From an uncultured Collinsella sp. (lineage in GTDB: Bacteria; Actinomycetota; Coriobacteriia; Coriobacteriales; Coriobacteriaceae): a stretch of DNA of 64,000 bases. Below are positions 1-7,829 of this stretch, piece after piece. The notes beneath the pieces were generated by a model that did no database searches, had not been told where the DNA came from, and saw nothing but the letters and a program-made list of their open reading frames with translations. The position numbers and the translations under genes were made by a program. The stretch lies in the NCBI GenBank assembly GCA_934650095.1, contig CAKUFT010000002.1, positions 42,597-106,596 on the forward strand. Direction: 5' to 3'. The first letter of the stretch is position 1. Each line of letters opens with the position of its first letter.

Positions 1-1200
1 GATCAGTGCCATGACGGCAACAATAATCAGGTCAAAGCGGCGACGCTTGCGTGGGTTCGCCCAAATGCTCGACAGGCGCAGGAGCTGCGGTTTATAGATA
101 AATCCAATGCTCAGCAAAATAGCCTGCGCCGGAAAGAACAGCGCATTAAAGTACAGCTGATACTTGTAGGCCAGCGTTCCTTCCATCACAAACTTGGGCA
201 TGCTCTCGATAAGGTTGAACAGGAACAGCGCGCCAAAGAGCGGAGCGCACTGCGCGAAGAGACGGCCGACCTCGCGCAGGCTCACGCGGCGCGATTTTTC
301 GGTCTCGAGCAGGGCGAGCGGGGCAGTGACCAGTACGAGTGAGGCGATGGCCGTGATTCCCATGGCCATGGCCGCGATGGGCATGCTGCGCGTGAGGAAC
401 AGCGCCACGGTAAAGACCGCGAGGACGCCGACGGAACGCAGCGTTTGGCTCATGCCGGCCAGGTAGAGCTTGTCGGCCTGCTGCAGGCGCCCCTCGTACA
501 CGTCGGCGACGCCGTCGACAACCTTATAGAGGTAGACGCCCAGGCCGATCGTGGCCATCTGTGCGTCGTAGCCGCGGGCGCTGCTGTACACGAGGCCGCA
601 CGCCAGCGCGAGTACTCCGCAAAGCCAGCGGTTGAGCTGGTAGGAAGCGAAGGAAGTCTTCTCGTCGATGTCCGAGACCTGATAATTGCGCACGCCGTAG
701 TTACACGCGATCATGATGAGCGTGCCGGTGACAAAGGCCATTGAGAACTTGCCGGCCTCCTCGGCGCCCACGAGCTGCGTGGACACAATGGTGAGCAGCG
801 GAAACGCCATACCCCAAACAGCGGTGCCCAGGGTGTTCCACAGGTAGTCGCGGCGGGTCGCGTGCTCCTCGTACTCGGCTTCCTGCATGGAGAAGCCGCC
901 GCCGTAGACGGCACCGAGCAGGCGGTTCCACCAGGCGTCGACCATGCGACGGATGGGGCCGGGCTCGCGCTCGTGCTCGCGGCGACGGCGCGTGGCCTGG
1001 CTGCTGTCGGGGCCGCCGGCGTTGCGTTGGCTCAGCTCCTGGATGCGAGCGAGCTCCTCGGCGGCGTGCGAGGCGGGGAACAGGCCGTTCTCGATGCGTC
1101 CGCCCTGGCCGTGTGCCCCGTCGCCCGATACGGTGGGGTCGGCGACGCCGTTGTGGCGCGCGATGGCACGACGGATGCTATCGAGGGGCGTGATGCTCAA
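1..1200 (-). CDS. Polysaccharide flippase, oligosaccharide exporter (Wzx/MATE-like), 3' end outside the window
   Basis: The reading frame is open from a TTG start at 1198-1200 to the window edge, giving 400 codons with no stop. The TTG is preceded by AAAGGA at a good distance. The first ~95 residues are hydrophilic and charged and look cytosolic. After that come repeated hydrophobic helices, such as those around WNTLGTAVWGMAFPLLTIV and FVTGTLIMIACNYGVRNYQ. This pattern fits the multi-helix flippases that move lipid-linked glycan units across the membrane. The call rests on hydropathy and general resemblance, since no single diagnostic motif is visible. The divergent neighbour is a lactate permease, so the gene is probably the first of a leftward glycan operon. 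Confidence 0.7.
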   Translation of the reverse strand, partial: MSITPLDSIRRAIARHNGVADPTVSGDGAHGQGGRIENGLFPASHAAEELARIQELSQRNAGGPDSSQATRRRREHEREPGPIRRMVDAWWNRLLGAVYGGGFSMQEAEYEEHATRRDYLWNTLGTAVWGMAFPLLTIVSTQLVGAEEAGKFSMAFVTGTLIMIACNYGVRNYQVSDIDEKTSFASYQLNRWLCGVLALACGLVYSSARGYDAQMATIGLGVYLYKVVDGVADVYEGRLQQADKLYLAGMSQTLRSVGVLAVFTVALFLTRSMPIAAMAMGITAIASLVLVTAPLALLETEKSRRVSLREVGRLFAQCAPLFGALFLFNLIESMPKFVMEGTLAYKYQLYFNALFFPAQAILLSIGFIYKPQLLRLSSIWANPRKRRRFDLIIVAVMALI

Positions 1201-1378
1201 GGCGGTTCCTTTCTATTGCTGCGCTCTAGTATAGCCGCGAAGGTATCGATTCGTGTTTTTGAACAGGTTGTTCAATAAATTCGGCGGGCGGCATCAATTT
1301 GTCGGTAAGCGTGCGGTATTCTGTTGAGGTTTTGTGACCCCCCGATGCCGCCTTCGCGGTACCAAGGAGCTTTTACCC

Positions 1379-2950
1379 ATGGACGTCGCCGCATTTTTGC
1401 TGGCTCTTGTGCCGATCATTTGGCTTGTCGTGATGCTGCTGTGCTTTAAATGGCCGGCATGGAAAGCCGCTATCGGCTCGTTTGTTCTTTCGTGCGTACT
1501 CGCCTTTGCGTGGTGGCACCTGCCGGCGGCGCAGATCGCCACGGCCTCGCTCGAGGGCTTTTTGATGGCCCTGTGGCCCATCGTGCTGGTGATTATTGCC
1601 GCGGTGTTTACGTATAACCTGTGCGTGCGCACGGGCGCCATGGACGTGATCGGCAGCATGATCACCTCCATCAGCAGCGACCGCCGCCTGCTGGCGCTGC
1701 TCGTGGCATGGTGCTTCGGCGGCTTTATGGAGGGCATGGCCGGCTTTGGTACCGCTGTCGCCATCCCCGCCGGCATGCTCGCGGGCTTGGGCTTTGAGGC
1801 CGTCCCCGCCGTGCTCATCTGCCTGCTGGCCAACGGCGTGCCCACGCCTTACGGCTCCATCGGCATTCCCACGGTGTCCGTTGCCGACCTGGTGGGCCTG
1901 GATTCCCTGCACCTAGCGACCGTTCAGCTGGTGCAGCTTGCGCCGTTCTTTGTGGTCATGCCGCTGCTTATTGTGTTGGTCGCGGGCCGCGTGGCCGACG
2001 ATCAGGGCAACGTTGCGAGTGTGGGCGAGCGCCTGCATGGCGTGGCCGGTATCGCGCTGCTCTCTGGCGCGTCCTTTGTCGGCGCGGCCCTAGTCGTCGC
2101 CATGTTTGTGGGTCCCGAGCTTGCCGTGGTTGTGGGCTCTATCGTGTCGCTCGCGCTGACCGCCGCGCTTGCCATGCGCGCCGAGAAGTCCGGCCACCTG
2201 GACGCACACTTCCATATGAATATCGAGTCTGGCGAGCAGCTTACCGTTAAGTCAGCGCTTTCGGCCTGGTCGTGCTTCATCTTGATCTTTGTGCTGCTGC
2301 TGGGCACGTCTAACCTGGTGCCCGCCGTGCATGCTGCGCTCGCGCCGTTTGCGAGCCATGTGCAGGTATATTGCGGCGAGAACCCCGGTACGCTCACGTT
2401 TTCGTGGATTAACACGCCGGGTGTCTGGATTTTCCTGGCGGCGTTTGTCGGCGGTGCCATTCAGGGCGCTTCGCCGCGCTTGATGGGCGAGGTGCTGGCC
2501 GCGACCGTCAAACAGATGATGCCGACGGTGATCACCATGCTTTCGGTGCTGGGCTGCGCCAAGGTGATGGGCTATGCGGGCATGATTTCGTCGATCAGTG
2601 CGTTTTGCATTGCCGTTGCCGGCGGTCTGTACCCGATCCTGGCTCCGTGGATCGGTGCCGTTGGAGCGTTCGTGACCGGTTCGGGCACGTCCTCGGGCAT
2701 GCTGTTCGGTCCCATCCAGAGCCAGGCCGCTACGGCGCTGGGCGTGAGCGACTATTGGATGGTCGCGCTGAACGCCCTTGGTGTTGCCGCCGGCAAGATG
2801 ATCTCGCCGCAGACGCTCGCGATTGGCCTCGCTGCCGTGCACGTGCGCGGCAAGGACGCCGAGCTCCTGGGCGCCGTCCTGCCCTACGCCGCCGGCATGC
2901 TGGTCCTCATGAGCGCGATCGCCATGCTCGGCCAAAACCTGCCGCTATAA
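1379..2950 (+). CDS. lctP: L-lactate permease family transporter
   Basis: This 523-residue protein is almost wholly hydrophobic and should cross the membrane about 12-14 times. It matches the L-lactate permease family (LctP/LldP), which imports lactate or glycolate with protons. Family-like stretches include GFMEGMAGFGTAVAIPAGML near residue 115 and the GVPTPYGSIGIPTVSVADL region near residue 155. The ATG at 1379 is chosen because AAGGAG lies at 1364-1369; an in-frame start 15 codons upstream has no such site. The length is usual for the family. No lactate dehydrogenase is adjacent, so the direction of use is not clear. Confidence 0.88.
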   Translation: MDVAAFLLALVPIIWLVVMLLCFKWPAWKAAIGSFVLSCVLAFAWWHLPAAQIATASLEGFLMALWPIVLVIIAAVFTYNLCVRTGAMDVIGSMITSISSDRRLLALLVAWCFGGFMEGMAGFGTAVAIPAGMLAGLGFEAVPAVLICLLANGVPTPYGSIGIPTVSVADLVGLDSLHLATVQLVQLAPFFVVMPLLIVLVAGRVADDQGNVASVGERLHGVAGIALLSGASFVGAALVVAMFVGPELAVVVGSIVSLALTAALAMRAEKSGHLDAHFHMNIESGEQLTVKSALSAWSCFILIFVLLLGTSNLVPAVHAALAPFASHVQVYCGENPGTLTFSWINTPGVWIFLAAFVGGAIQGASPRLMGEVLAATVKQMMPTVITMLSVLGCAKVMGYAGMISSISAFCIAVAGGLYPILAPWIGAVGAFVTGSGTSSGMLFGPIQSQAATALGVSDYWMVALNALGVAAGKMISPQTLAIGLAAVHVRGKDAELLGAVLPYAAGMLVLMSAIAMLGQNLPL

Positions 2951-2975
2951 CTAGTCATTGGGGACGTTCTTAAAC
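2951..2975. repeat. Family C repeat, left arm of an inverted pair around the insertion sequence
   Basis: These 25 bases, starting at the lactate permease stop codon, recur as a perfect inverted copy at 4896-4920. The core reads TTGGGGACGTTCTTAAAC. A degenerate half copy (GGCTAGTTACTGGGGACAG) follows at 2976-2994. A related copy lies at 24811-24858. The sequence is non-coding. Confidence 0.75.
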
Positions 2976-3060
2976 GGCTAGTTACTGGGGACAGTCTTCG
3001 GATTGCTTGCCGCTGGAGGCTGTTTTGCGCCGCCGTGCAGGGTGTCTATAAAGAGTCGTG

Positions 3061-3092
3061 ACCAAAAATCGTCAAATATGAGTACTGATACC
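3061..3092. repeat. Inner inverted-repeat arm flanking the insertion sequence
   Basis: The bases CAAATATGAGTACTG within this stretch reappear in inverted form at 4767-4797, with only a few differences across about 30 positions. Together with the outer 25-bp pair this shows that the insertion sequence entered a pre-existing imperfect inverted repeat between the lactate permease gene and pckA. Confidence 0.65.
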
Positions 3093-3196
3093 TTTTCAGT
3101 AGCAGCAATTTTGGCCATTTTTAAGACTATCTGACGTATCTATCGAGTGGATATGCTGTTGTATCTCCTCAAATGTTCAATAAAAGAAGCCCTTGA

Positions 3197-3224
3197 GGTA
3201 GCGCACAGAGATGTGGTGTAAGAG
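3197..3224. repeat. Left terminal inverted repeat of the IS256-family element
   Basis: This 28-bp sequence begins GGTAGCGC and ends GTGGTGTAAGAG. It matches the right end in 23 of 28 positions. Immediately inside lies a 24-bp perfect palindrome (3221-3244, centred on CATG) and then a hairpin of TGCCCTTTC and GAAAGGGCA. Both could block transcription entering from outside. Confidence 0.85.
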
Positions 3225-3307
3225 GCGGGGCATGCCCCGCCTCTGCCCTTTCCTGAAAGGGCAGGGACACCGCCTAGAATTCGTCGTTGGAGTAATGAAG
3301 GTGACGA

Positions 3308-4642
3308 ATGGAAGGAAAGGCGATGCCCCAAGAAGAGAGTGTACTGCGCCTCGGCCGCGACGAGGCCCTCGAGGCGGCGAGGCTCTGGCAGGAGTGCGGC
3401 GACGCGCGCGAGTTCGCGTGCAGGGTGCTGGGCGGCGTGATGAACGCGCTGATGGACTCCGAGGCCCAGCAGATGTGCGGCGCGAGCCGCAACGAGCGCA
3501 GCGACGGCAGGGAGAACAGCCGCAACGGCTACCGCCCCAGGTCGCTCAAGACCGCCGTGGGCGACGTGGAGCTCGAGATACCCAAGCTCAGGCACGGCAC
3601 CTACTACCCCGAGGGCATGCTCGCGCGATGGTCGCGCGTCGACACCTCGGTGGCCGCCATCGTGCAGGAGATGTACGTGTGCGGCGTGTCCACCCGCAAG
3701 GTCGAGCGCGTGGCGTCCAGGCTGGGCATATCCTCGCTGTCGAGCTCGGAGGTCTCGAGACTCTGCTCCGACCTCGACGCCGAGGTGGCGGAGTTCCGCC
3801 GCCGCGACCTGTCGGGCACGCCGTGCTGCTACCTGTGGCTCGACGCCACCTACATGAGCTGCAGGGTCGGCTCGTCGGTCGTCTCGCAGGGCGTCGTGAC
3901 CGCGATCGGGCTGGGCGCCGACGGGCGCAAGCACTTCCTGGGCTGCGACGTGGTCGACACCGAGAGCGAGGACTCCTGGGCGGCCTTCCTCGGCGGGCTG
4001 CGCGAGCGCGGGCTGGCCGGCGTGCGCCTCGTGGTCTCCGACAGCCACGCCGGGCTCGTGGCCGCCGTCTCGCGCCTGTTCCAGGGCTGCGCCTGGCAGC
4101 GCTGCGTGACGCACCTGCAGCGCAACCTCCAGAGCGCCTGCTCGGGCAGGCCCGAGGGCTCCAAGGCGGCCGTCAGGGACCTCGTGCACGCCGCGGTCTA
4201 CCAGGACGACCCCGACCTCGCGCGCTGCGTTTGGGCCGAGGCCGCGCCCTGGGTGGCGTCGGTGTCCGCCAGGGCCGGCGAGGTCTTCGAGCAGGCCGAG
4301 GACTCCGCGCTGGCGTTCACGGCCTTCCCCAGGGCGCACTGGGCCAAGCTCCGCACCAACAACGTCCAGGAGCGCGCCAACCGCGAGATCAAGCGCCGCT
4401 ACAGGGTCGTGCAGTCCTTCCCCTCGAGGGAGTCGATGCTGCGCCTGACGTGCGCGAGCCTCATGGAGACCGAGGGGCAGTGGTCCCAGCAGCGCGTGTT
4501 CTCCGAGGCCTCGGCCGCCGGGGGCTTCGCCGAGCCCGCGGACAGGCCGGCCCCGACGGAGGGGAGGCGCCGCGCGCTCGGGCGGCGCGCCAGGGAGATA
4601 GTGGACGAGATAGTCGAGAAGCACGGCCTCAAGAAGGAGTAA
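3308..4642 (+). CDS. IS256-family transposase (mutator type)
   Basis: This 444-residue DDE transposase matches the Transposase_mut family. The first catalytic Asp is in LWLDATY near residue 180. The second is in VVSDSHAG near residue 244. The catalytic Glu is in NNVQERANREIKRR near residue 355, and the following RVVQSFPSRESMLRL block is typical of the family. The ATG at 3308 follows AAGGTG by four bases; an in-frame ATG at 3323 behind GGAAAGG is also possible. The length is slightly above the usual ~400 residues because of an Arg/Glu-rich tail (RRRALGRRAREIVDEIVEK). The gene appears intact. Confidence 0.93.
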   Translation: MEGKAMPQEESVLRLGRDEALEAARLWQECGDAREFACRVLGGVMNALMDSEAQQMCGASRNERSDGRENSRNGYRPRSLKTAVGDVELEIPKLRHGTYYPEGMLARWSRVDTSVAAIVQEMYVCGVSTRKVERVASRLGISSLSSSEVSRLCSDLDAEVAEFRRRDLSGTPCCYLWLDATYMSCRVGSSVVSQGVVTAIGLGADGRKHFLGCDVVDTESEDSWAAFLGGLRERGLAGVRLVVSDSHAGLVAAVSRLFQGCAWQRCVTHLQRNLQSACSGRPEGSKAAVRDLVHAAVYQDDPDLARCVWAEAAPWVASVSARAGEVFEQAEDSALAFTAFPRAHWAKLRTNNVQERANREIKRRYRVVQSFPSRESMLRLTCASLMETEGQWSQQRVFSEASAAGGFAEPADRPAPTEGRRRALGRRAREIVDEIVEKHGLKKE

Positions 4643-4674
4643 CATCGGGATTTGCAGCGACGGACCTCAGGACG

Positions 4675-4702
4675 CTCTTACACCACGTCTGCGCGCGCGA
4701 CC
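4675..4702. repeat. Right terminal inverted repeat of the IS256-family element
   Basis: This is the complement of the left end, reading CTCTTACACCAC inward to outward and finishing in GCGCGACC. It is followed directly by the target duplication GCCCTTGA. Confidence 0.85.
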
Positions 4703-4703
4703 G

Positions 4704-4732
4704 CCCTTGATGTGAATAAATTCCATCAAGGG
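4704..4732 (+). terminator. Hairpin terminator split by the insertion sequence
   Basis: CCCTTGATG (4704-4712) pairs with CATCAAGGG (4724-4732) and is followed by CTTCTTTT. Because the target duplication regenerated the left arm, the hairpin still works on the right side of the element and may end the transposase transcript. The original left arm remains at 3184-3196. Confidence 0.7.
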
Positions 4733-4895
4733 CTTCTTTTATAAACAAAATAAATGTATCCGCAACGGTAACAGTACTCATATTTGTCATTTTTTGGCCG
4801 CAGCCCTTCAGAGAATCTATGAAAACGGTCCTGTGCCGGCATCCGGGGACGCTCCTTGGTTGTTGCCTGTTCAAGAGTGTCCCCAACGACTAGTT

Positions 4896-4920
4896 GTTTA
4901 AGAACGTCCCCAATGACTAG
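4896..4920. repeat. Family C repeat, right arm of the inverted pair
   Basis: This is a perfect inverted copy of 2951-2975. The longer unit 4874-4921 also aligns with 24811-24858, both beginning AGAGTGTCCC. Confidence 0.75.
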
Positions 4921-4969
4921 GCCGTTTGCCTGCGATTTTTGACCGTTGGGCGGCCGCTTCGCCGTTGCC

Positions 4970-4985
4970 GCAAAAACGTTTTTGC
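4970..4985. promoter_or_regulatory. Perfect 16-bp palindrome upstream of pckA, possible operator
   Basis: GCAAAAACGTTTTTGC is a perfect palindrome 75 bp before the pckA start. Its size and symmetric centre resemble sites for dimeric repressors such as LacI/CcpA-type proteins. The bound protein is not known from this window. Confidence 0.4.
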
Positions 4986-5059
4986 ATATCGGGTACAACG
5001 GGCTTTACGTGAGTAAAGTGCGCGCCGCATCCACGTGTCGCGTTTTTAAAGGAGGCCCC

Positions 5060-6730
5060 ATGCCTGGTGTTACCCCTGCAGAAGTTTTGTCCAACTTTGG
5101 TCTTACGCTGGTCGAAGATCCCGCCGAGAATCAGCCCCGTCTGCTGGTCGATCTACCCGCCGCGGAGCTCGTCGAGCACGCCATCCGCCGCGAAGAAGGC
5201 CGCATGGCATCCAATGGCGCACTCGTGATCGAGACGGGGGAGCGCACCGGCCGTTCGCCCAACGACCGCTTTATCGTCGACACGCCCGACGTGCACGACA
5301 AGATCGCCTGGGGCGCCGTCAACCGACCGCTTTCGATCGAGAGCTACGAGACCATCAAGGCCGGTATCGTCAACTACCTCAACGAGCGCGATGTGTTCGT
5401 CACCCGCGGCATGGCCGGCGCCGACCGCAACCACACGCGTCGACTGCTCGTTGCCTGCGAGCGTGCCAGCCAGGCACTCTTTATTAAGCAGATGCTCGCC
5501 CGCCCGCTCGCCCGCGAAATCGCGCGCACCGGTGAGCCGGACTTTTGCGTGCTCGCCGCTCCCGGCTACCAGTGCGACCCTGCCATCAAGGGCCTCAACT
5601 CCAGCGCCGCCGTGGTCATCAACTTCCAGGAACGCGTGATTCTGGTCGCCGGCACCGGCTACTCCGGTGAGATCAAAAAGTCGATCTTCAGCGTCATGAA
5701 CTACCTGCTGCCCGTCGAGGACGACGTGCTGCCCATGCACTGCTCGGCCAGCATGGATCCTGTCACGCACGAGACCGCCGTGTTCTTTGGCCTGTCCGGC
5801 ACCGGCAAGACCACGCTTTCGGCCAACCCCACGCGCCTACTGATCGGCGACGACGAGCACGGTTGGTCTGACATGGGCATCTTCAACATCGAGGGTGGCT
5901 GCTACGCCAAATGCGAGGGCCTGGACGCGTTCCACGAGCCCGAAATCTTCAACGCCGTCCGCTTTGGTGCCATCTGCGAAAACGTGGTGCTCGACGAGAA
6001 CCGCAAGCCCAACTACGACGACGTCTCGATCACGCACAACACGCGCGTGGCATACCCTGTGGAGCACATTCCCAACGCGTGGACCAAGGGCATGGGCACC
6101 ACTCCAAGCGTCGTGCTCTTCCTGACCTGCGACGCCTTTGGCGTGTTGCCGCCCATCTCACGCCTGACGGCCGATGCCGCCATGTACCACTTTGTGACGG
6201 GCTTTACGGCTAAGATTCCCGGCACCGAGGTCGGCGTCACCGAGCCCACGCCCACGTTCTCTTCGCTGTTTGGCGAGCCGTTTATGCCGCTCGACCCCAT
6301 GGTCTACGCTAAGATGCTCGGCGAGCGCATCGCCGACGGTCGCACCCGCGTCTATCTGGTCAACACCGGCTGGATCGGCGGCGGCTACGGCGTTGGCCAT
6401 CGCATTGAGCTGGCCTACACGCGCGCCCTGGTCGCGCGCGCCCTCGACGGCACCATCGAGGACAGCGAGTTCGTCCACGACGATATCTTTAACGTCGACA
6501 TTCCCACGACGTGCCACGGTGTGCCCGACGGCATCCTGGTGCCGCGCCAGTACTGGCAGAGCACCGCTCGCTACGACGAGGCCGCGCACAACCTGGCCGT
6601 CATGTTCGAGGAGAACTTCGAGAAGAAGTACTCGCACCTGCCCGAGTCCGTCAAGGTCGCCGGTCCGCACGCCCAGGTGCCCGCCGATGCCCGTCACCGC
6701 GGCCGCGGCCTACTGGGACTTCGCCTGTAA
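5060..6730 (+). CDS. pckA: Phosphoenolpyruvate carboxykinase (ATP)
   Basis: The enzyme interconverts oxaloacetate plus ATP with phosphoenolpyruvate, CO2 and ADP. In anaerobes it often runs toward oxaloacetate and succinate. The 556-residue protein has the P-loop GLSGTGKTTLS near residue 245 and the kinase-2 region WSDMGIFNIEGGCYAKC near residue 275, both diagnostic of the ATP-type enzyme. The ATG at 5060 is chosen because AAAGGAGG lies at 5048-5055; the open frame extends 38 codons further upstream without a site. The C-terminal ~15 residues after VAGPHAQ are Arg-rich and unlike the usual end of the family. The stop codon overlaps the first arm of a palindromic repeat. Confidence 0.96.
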   Translation: MPGVTPAEVLSNFGLTLVEDPAENQPRLLVDLPAAELVEHAIRREEGRMASNGALVIETGERTGRSPNDRFIVDTPDVHDKIAWGAVNRPLSIESYETIKAGIVNYLNERDVFVTRGMAGADRNHTRRLLVACERASQALFIKQMLARPLAREIARTGEPDFCVLAAPGYQCDPAIKGLNSSAAVVINFQERVILVAGTGYSGEIKKSIFSVMNYLLPVEDDVLPMHCSASMDPVTHETAVFFGLSGTGKTTLSANPTRLLIGDDEHGWSDMGIFNIEGGCYAKCEGLDAFHEPEIFNAVRFGAICENVVLDENRKPNYDDVSITHNTRVAYPVEHIPNAWTKGMGTTPSVVLFLTCDAFGVLPPISRLTADAAMYHFVTGFTAKIPGTEVGVTEPTPTFSSLFGEPFMPLDPMVYAKMLGERIADGRTRVYLVNTGWIGGGYGVGHRIELAYTRALVARALDGTIEDSEFVHDDIFNVDIPTTCHGVPDGILVPRQYWQSTARYDEAAHNLAVMFEENFEKKYSHLPESVKVAGPHAQVPADARHRGRGLLGLRL

Positions 6731-6767
6731 ACCACCACAAAGGGGACAGGCACCTTTGTGGTGGTTT
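6729..6767. repeat. Family A palindromic repeat, copy 1, likely terminator of pckA
   Basis: Arms AAACCACCACAAAGG (6729-6743) and CCTTTGTGGTGGTTT (6753-6767) enclose the 9-base loop GGACAGGCA. The pckA stop codon lies inside the first arm. The trailing T-run allows it to act as a terminator. Confidence 0.85.
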
Positions 6768-6795
6768 TGCCCGTGTAGATAATTCGAGCTACAAT
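6767..6795 (+). promoter_or_regulatory. Sigma-70-type promoter of the B3/B4-domain gene leader
   Basis: TTGCCC at 6767-6772 and TACAAT at 6790-6795 are separated by 17 bases. Transcription would start near 6802 and give a leader of about 138 nt before the next gene. Confidence 0.55.
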
Positions 6796-6801
6796 ACGTC
6801 T

Positions 6802-6912
6802 GACATATCGCCCTCTTCTCCGGATGGGGGCAGCGTAAGCGCTCTTGTGGCGGCACCGTAGGACTTTGAAGGTGGCCGCTGTGAGGGCGCTTTTTGTTTA
6901 GGCGCCCTCGCT
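6802..6912 (+). promoter_or_regulatory. Structured leader with mutually exclusive hairpins, candidate riboregulator
   Basis: CGCCCTC occurs twice (6809-6815 and 6903-6909), and GAGGGCG (6883-6889) can pair with either copy. Pairing with the first copy closes a ~75-nt domain whose 3' strand is followed by CTTTTT, like a terminator. Pairing with the second copy forms a short hairpin near the ribosome binding site. The domain contains the inner hairpin GCGGCACC/GGTGGCCGC (6851-6879). The core TGGCGGCACCG loosely resembles the T-box sequence TGGNACCGCG, but no stem I with specifier loop fits in the space. Confidence 0.45.
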
Positions 6913-6939
6913 CGGGCGCGCACAATGAAGGGAGAGCAC

Positions 6940-7659
6940 ATGAAGAGCTTTATTGCCGAGAATTCATTTTGGGAGCTGTTTCCGCAGGCGGCGGTCGGTG
7001 TTGTGGTTGTAAAGGGCATGAAGCCCGCGGCTCAGATTCCTCAAGAGGACGTGGATGCGATTGCGGCGTTGCTCGACCGCGCCAATATCGACGCGGAGCG
7101 TCATCTGACCAGCGATACTATCAGCGAGAACGCACCGGTCAAGGCATGGCGCGAGGCTTATCGGCTGTTCAAGACCAAAAAGGGCGCCCGCTGCTCGATC
7201 GAGAACTTGCTCAAGCGCGTGCTCAAGGGCAAACCTGTGGGCCATATTACGCCCGCGGTGGACATCTACAACACGGTGTCGCTGACCTACGCGCTGCCCG
7301 TTGGCGGCGAGGACTTACATGCTATCGAGGGCGATCTGCGGTTGGCGGTGACCGACGGTGGCGATTCATTTCTGCCGCTTGGCGAGGAGACAGATGACCC
7401 GACGCTTCCCGGCGAGCTCGCCTACATTGATGACGCGGGCGCCGTGTGCCGCTGCTGGAACTGGCGCGACGGCGTTCGCACGGCGCTGTCCGACGATTCG
7501 GCCGATGCGTTCCTGGCGATTGAGTGCGTGGAGCCCGAGCGGATGGGGGATTGCCAGGCCGCGATCGATCGCTTAGCCGAGCTGCTCGAGCGCTATCTGG
7601 GAGCGACGGTTGTCGTTAAGACGCTTGTGACCTGCGACAATCCCTGCGTGGAGCTGTAG
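6940..7659 (+). CDS. Freestanding B3/B4 domain protein (phenylalanyl-tRNA synthetase beta-like)
   Basis: This 239-residue soluble protein resembles stand-alone B3/B4 domains, the tRNA-binding and editing module of the phenylalanyl-tRNA synthetase beta chain. Recognisable parts are KAWREAYRLFKTKKGARCSIENLLKRVLKGK and the VDIYNTVSLTYALPVGGED strand region. The family is thought to bind amino acids or mischarged tRNA, but the exact role here is unknown. The ATG at 6940 is preferred over 6925 because GGGAGAG lies just upstream of it. It is a single gene behind the structured leader at 6802-6912, ending before a palindromic repeat. Both features suggest its expression responds to a signal. Confidence 0.8.
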   Translation: MKSFIAENSFWELFPQAAVGVVVVKGMKPAAQIPQEDVDAIAALLDRANIDAERHLTSDTISENAPVKAWREAYRLFKTKKGARCSIENLLKRVLKGKPVGHITPAVDIYNTVSLTYALPVGGEDLHAIEGDLRLAVTDGGDSFLPLGEETDDPTLPGELAYIDDAGAVCRCWNWRDGVRTALSDDSADAFLAIECVEPERMGDCQAAIDRLAELLERYLGATVVVKTLVTCDNPCVEL

Positions 7660-7685
7660 CGACGCCTAGAACCTATTGATGCCCC

Positions 7686-7724
7686 AAACCACCACAAAGG
7701 TGCCTGTCCCCTTTGTGGTGGTTT
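7686..7724. repeat. Family A palindromic repeat, copy 2
   Basis: Arms AAACCACCACAAAGG (7686-7700) and its complement (7710-7724) enclose TGCCTGTCC, the complement of copy 1's loop, so this copy is in the opposite orientation. A T-run follows, so it can terminate the B3/B4 gene. Confidence 0.85.
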
Positions 7725-7829
7725 TTATGTTGATGGGTTAACAAATGGGATATTTGGGTATGGGTGTTGCCTTGTGCGGCTAAGATGTTTACCCGTTAGC
7801 ATCATGCAAGCGAAAGGCGGTCGTCTCTC

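Larger units (their letters stand above)
3197..4702 (+). mobile_element. Complete IS256-family insertion sequence, 1506 bp, with terminal repeats and 8-bp target duplication
   Basis: The element has 28-bp imperfect terminal inverted repeats (3197-3224 and 4675-4702, 23 of 28 matching). Both end inward in GTGGTGTAAGAG. It is flanked by the direct repeat GCCCTTGA at 3189-3196 and 4703-4710, the 8-bp duplication expected for this family. One intact transposase gene fills the element. Removing the element and one duplication restores a symmetric hairpin with arms AAAAGAAGCCCTTGATG and its complement, a typical bidirectional terminator. The intact gene and exact duplication suggest a fairly recent insertion. 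Confidence 0.9.
4711..5059. other. Non-coding stretch between the insertion sequence and pckA
   Basis: No gene is seen here. The stretch holds the inner inverted-repeat arm (4767-4797), then a GTGCCGGCATCCGGGGACG motif (4834-4852) also seen near 18160, then the family C repeat (4874-4921). The pckA promoter region follows. Confidence 0.6.

Noticed and set aside
3140-4645. 501-codon frame opposite the IS256-family transposase
   Set aside because: The transposase is clear on the plus strand. The opposite product is Arg/Ala/Gly-rich without motifs.
6700-6782. Possible frameshift at the end of pckA
   Set aside because: The Arg-rich last residues are unusual, and another frame reads more smoothly, but the stop overlaps a palindrome as in other genes here. 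There is not enough evidence for a break.
6802-6912. Complete T-box riboswitch
   Set aside because: Only the short core resembles a T-box. There is no room for stem I and a specifier loop between the promoter and the core.
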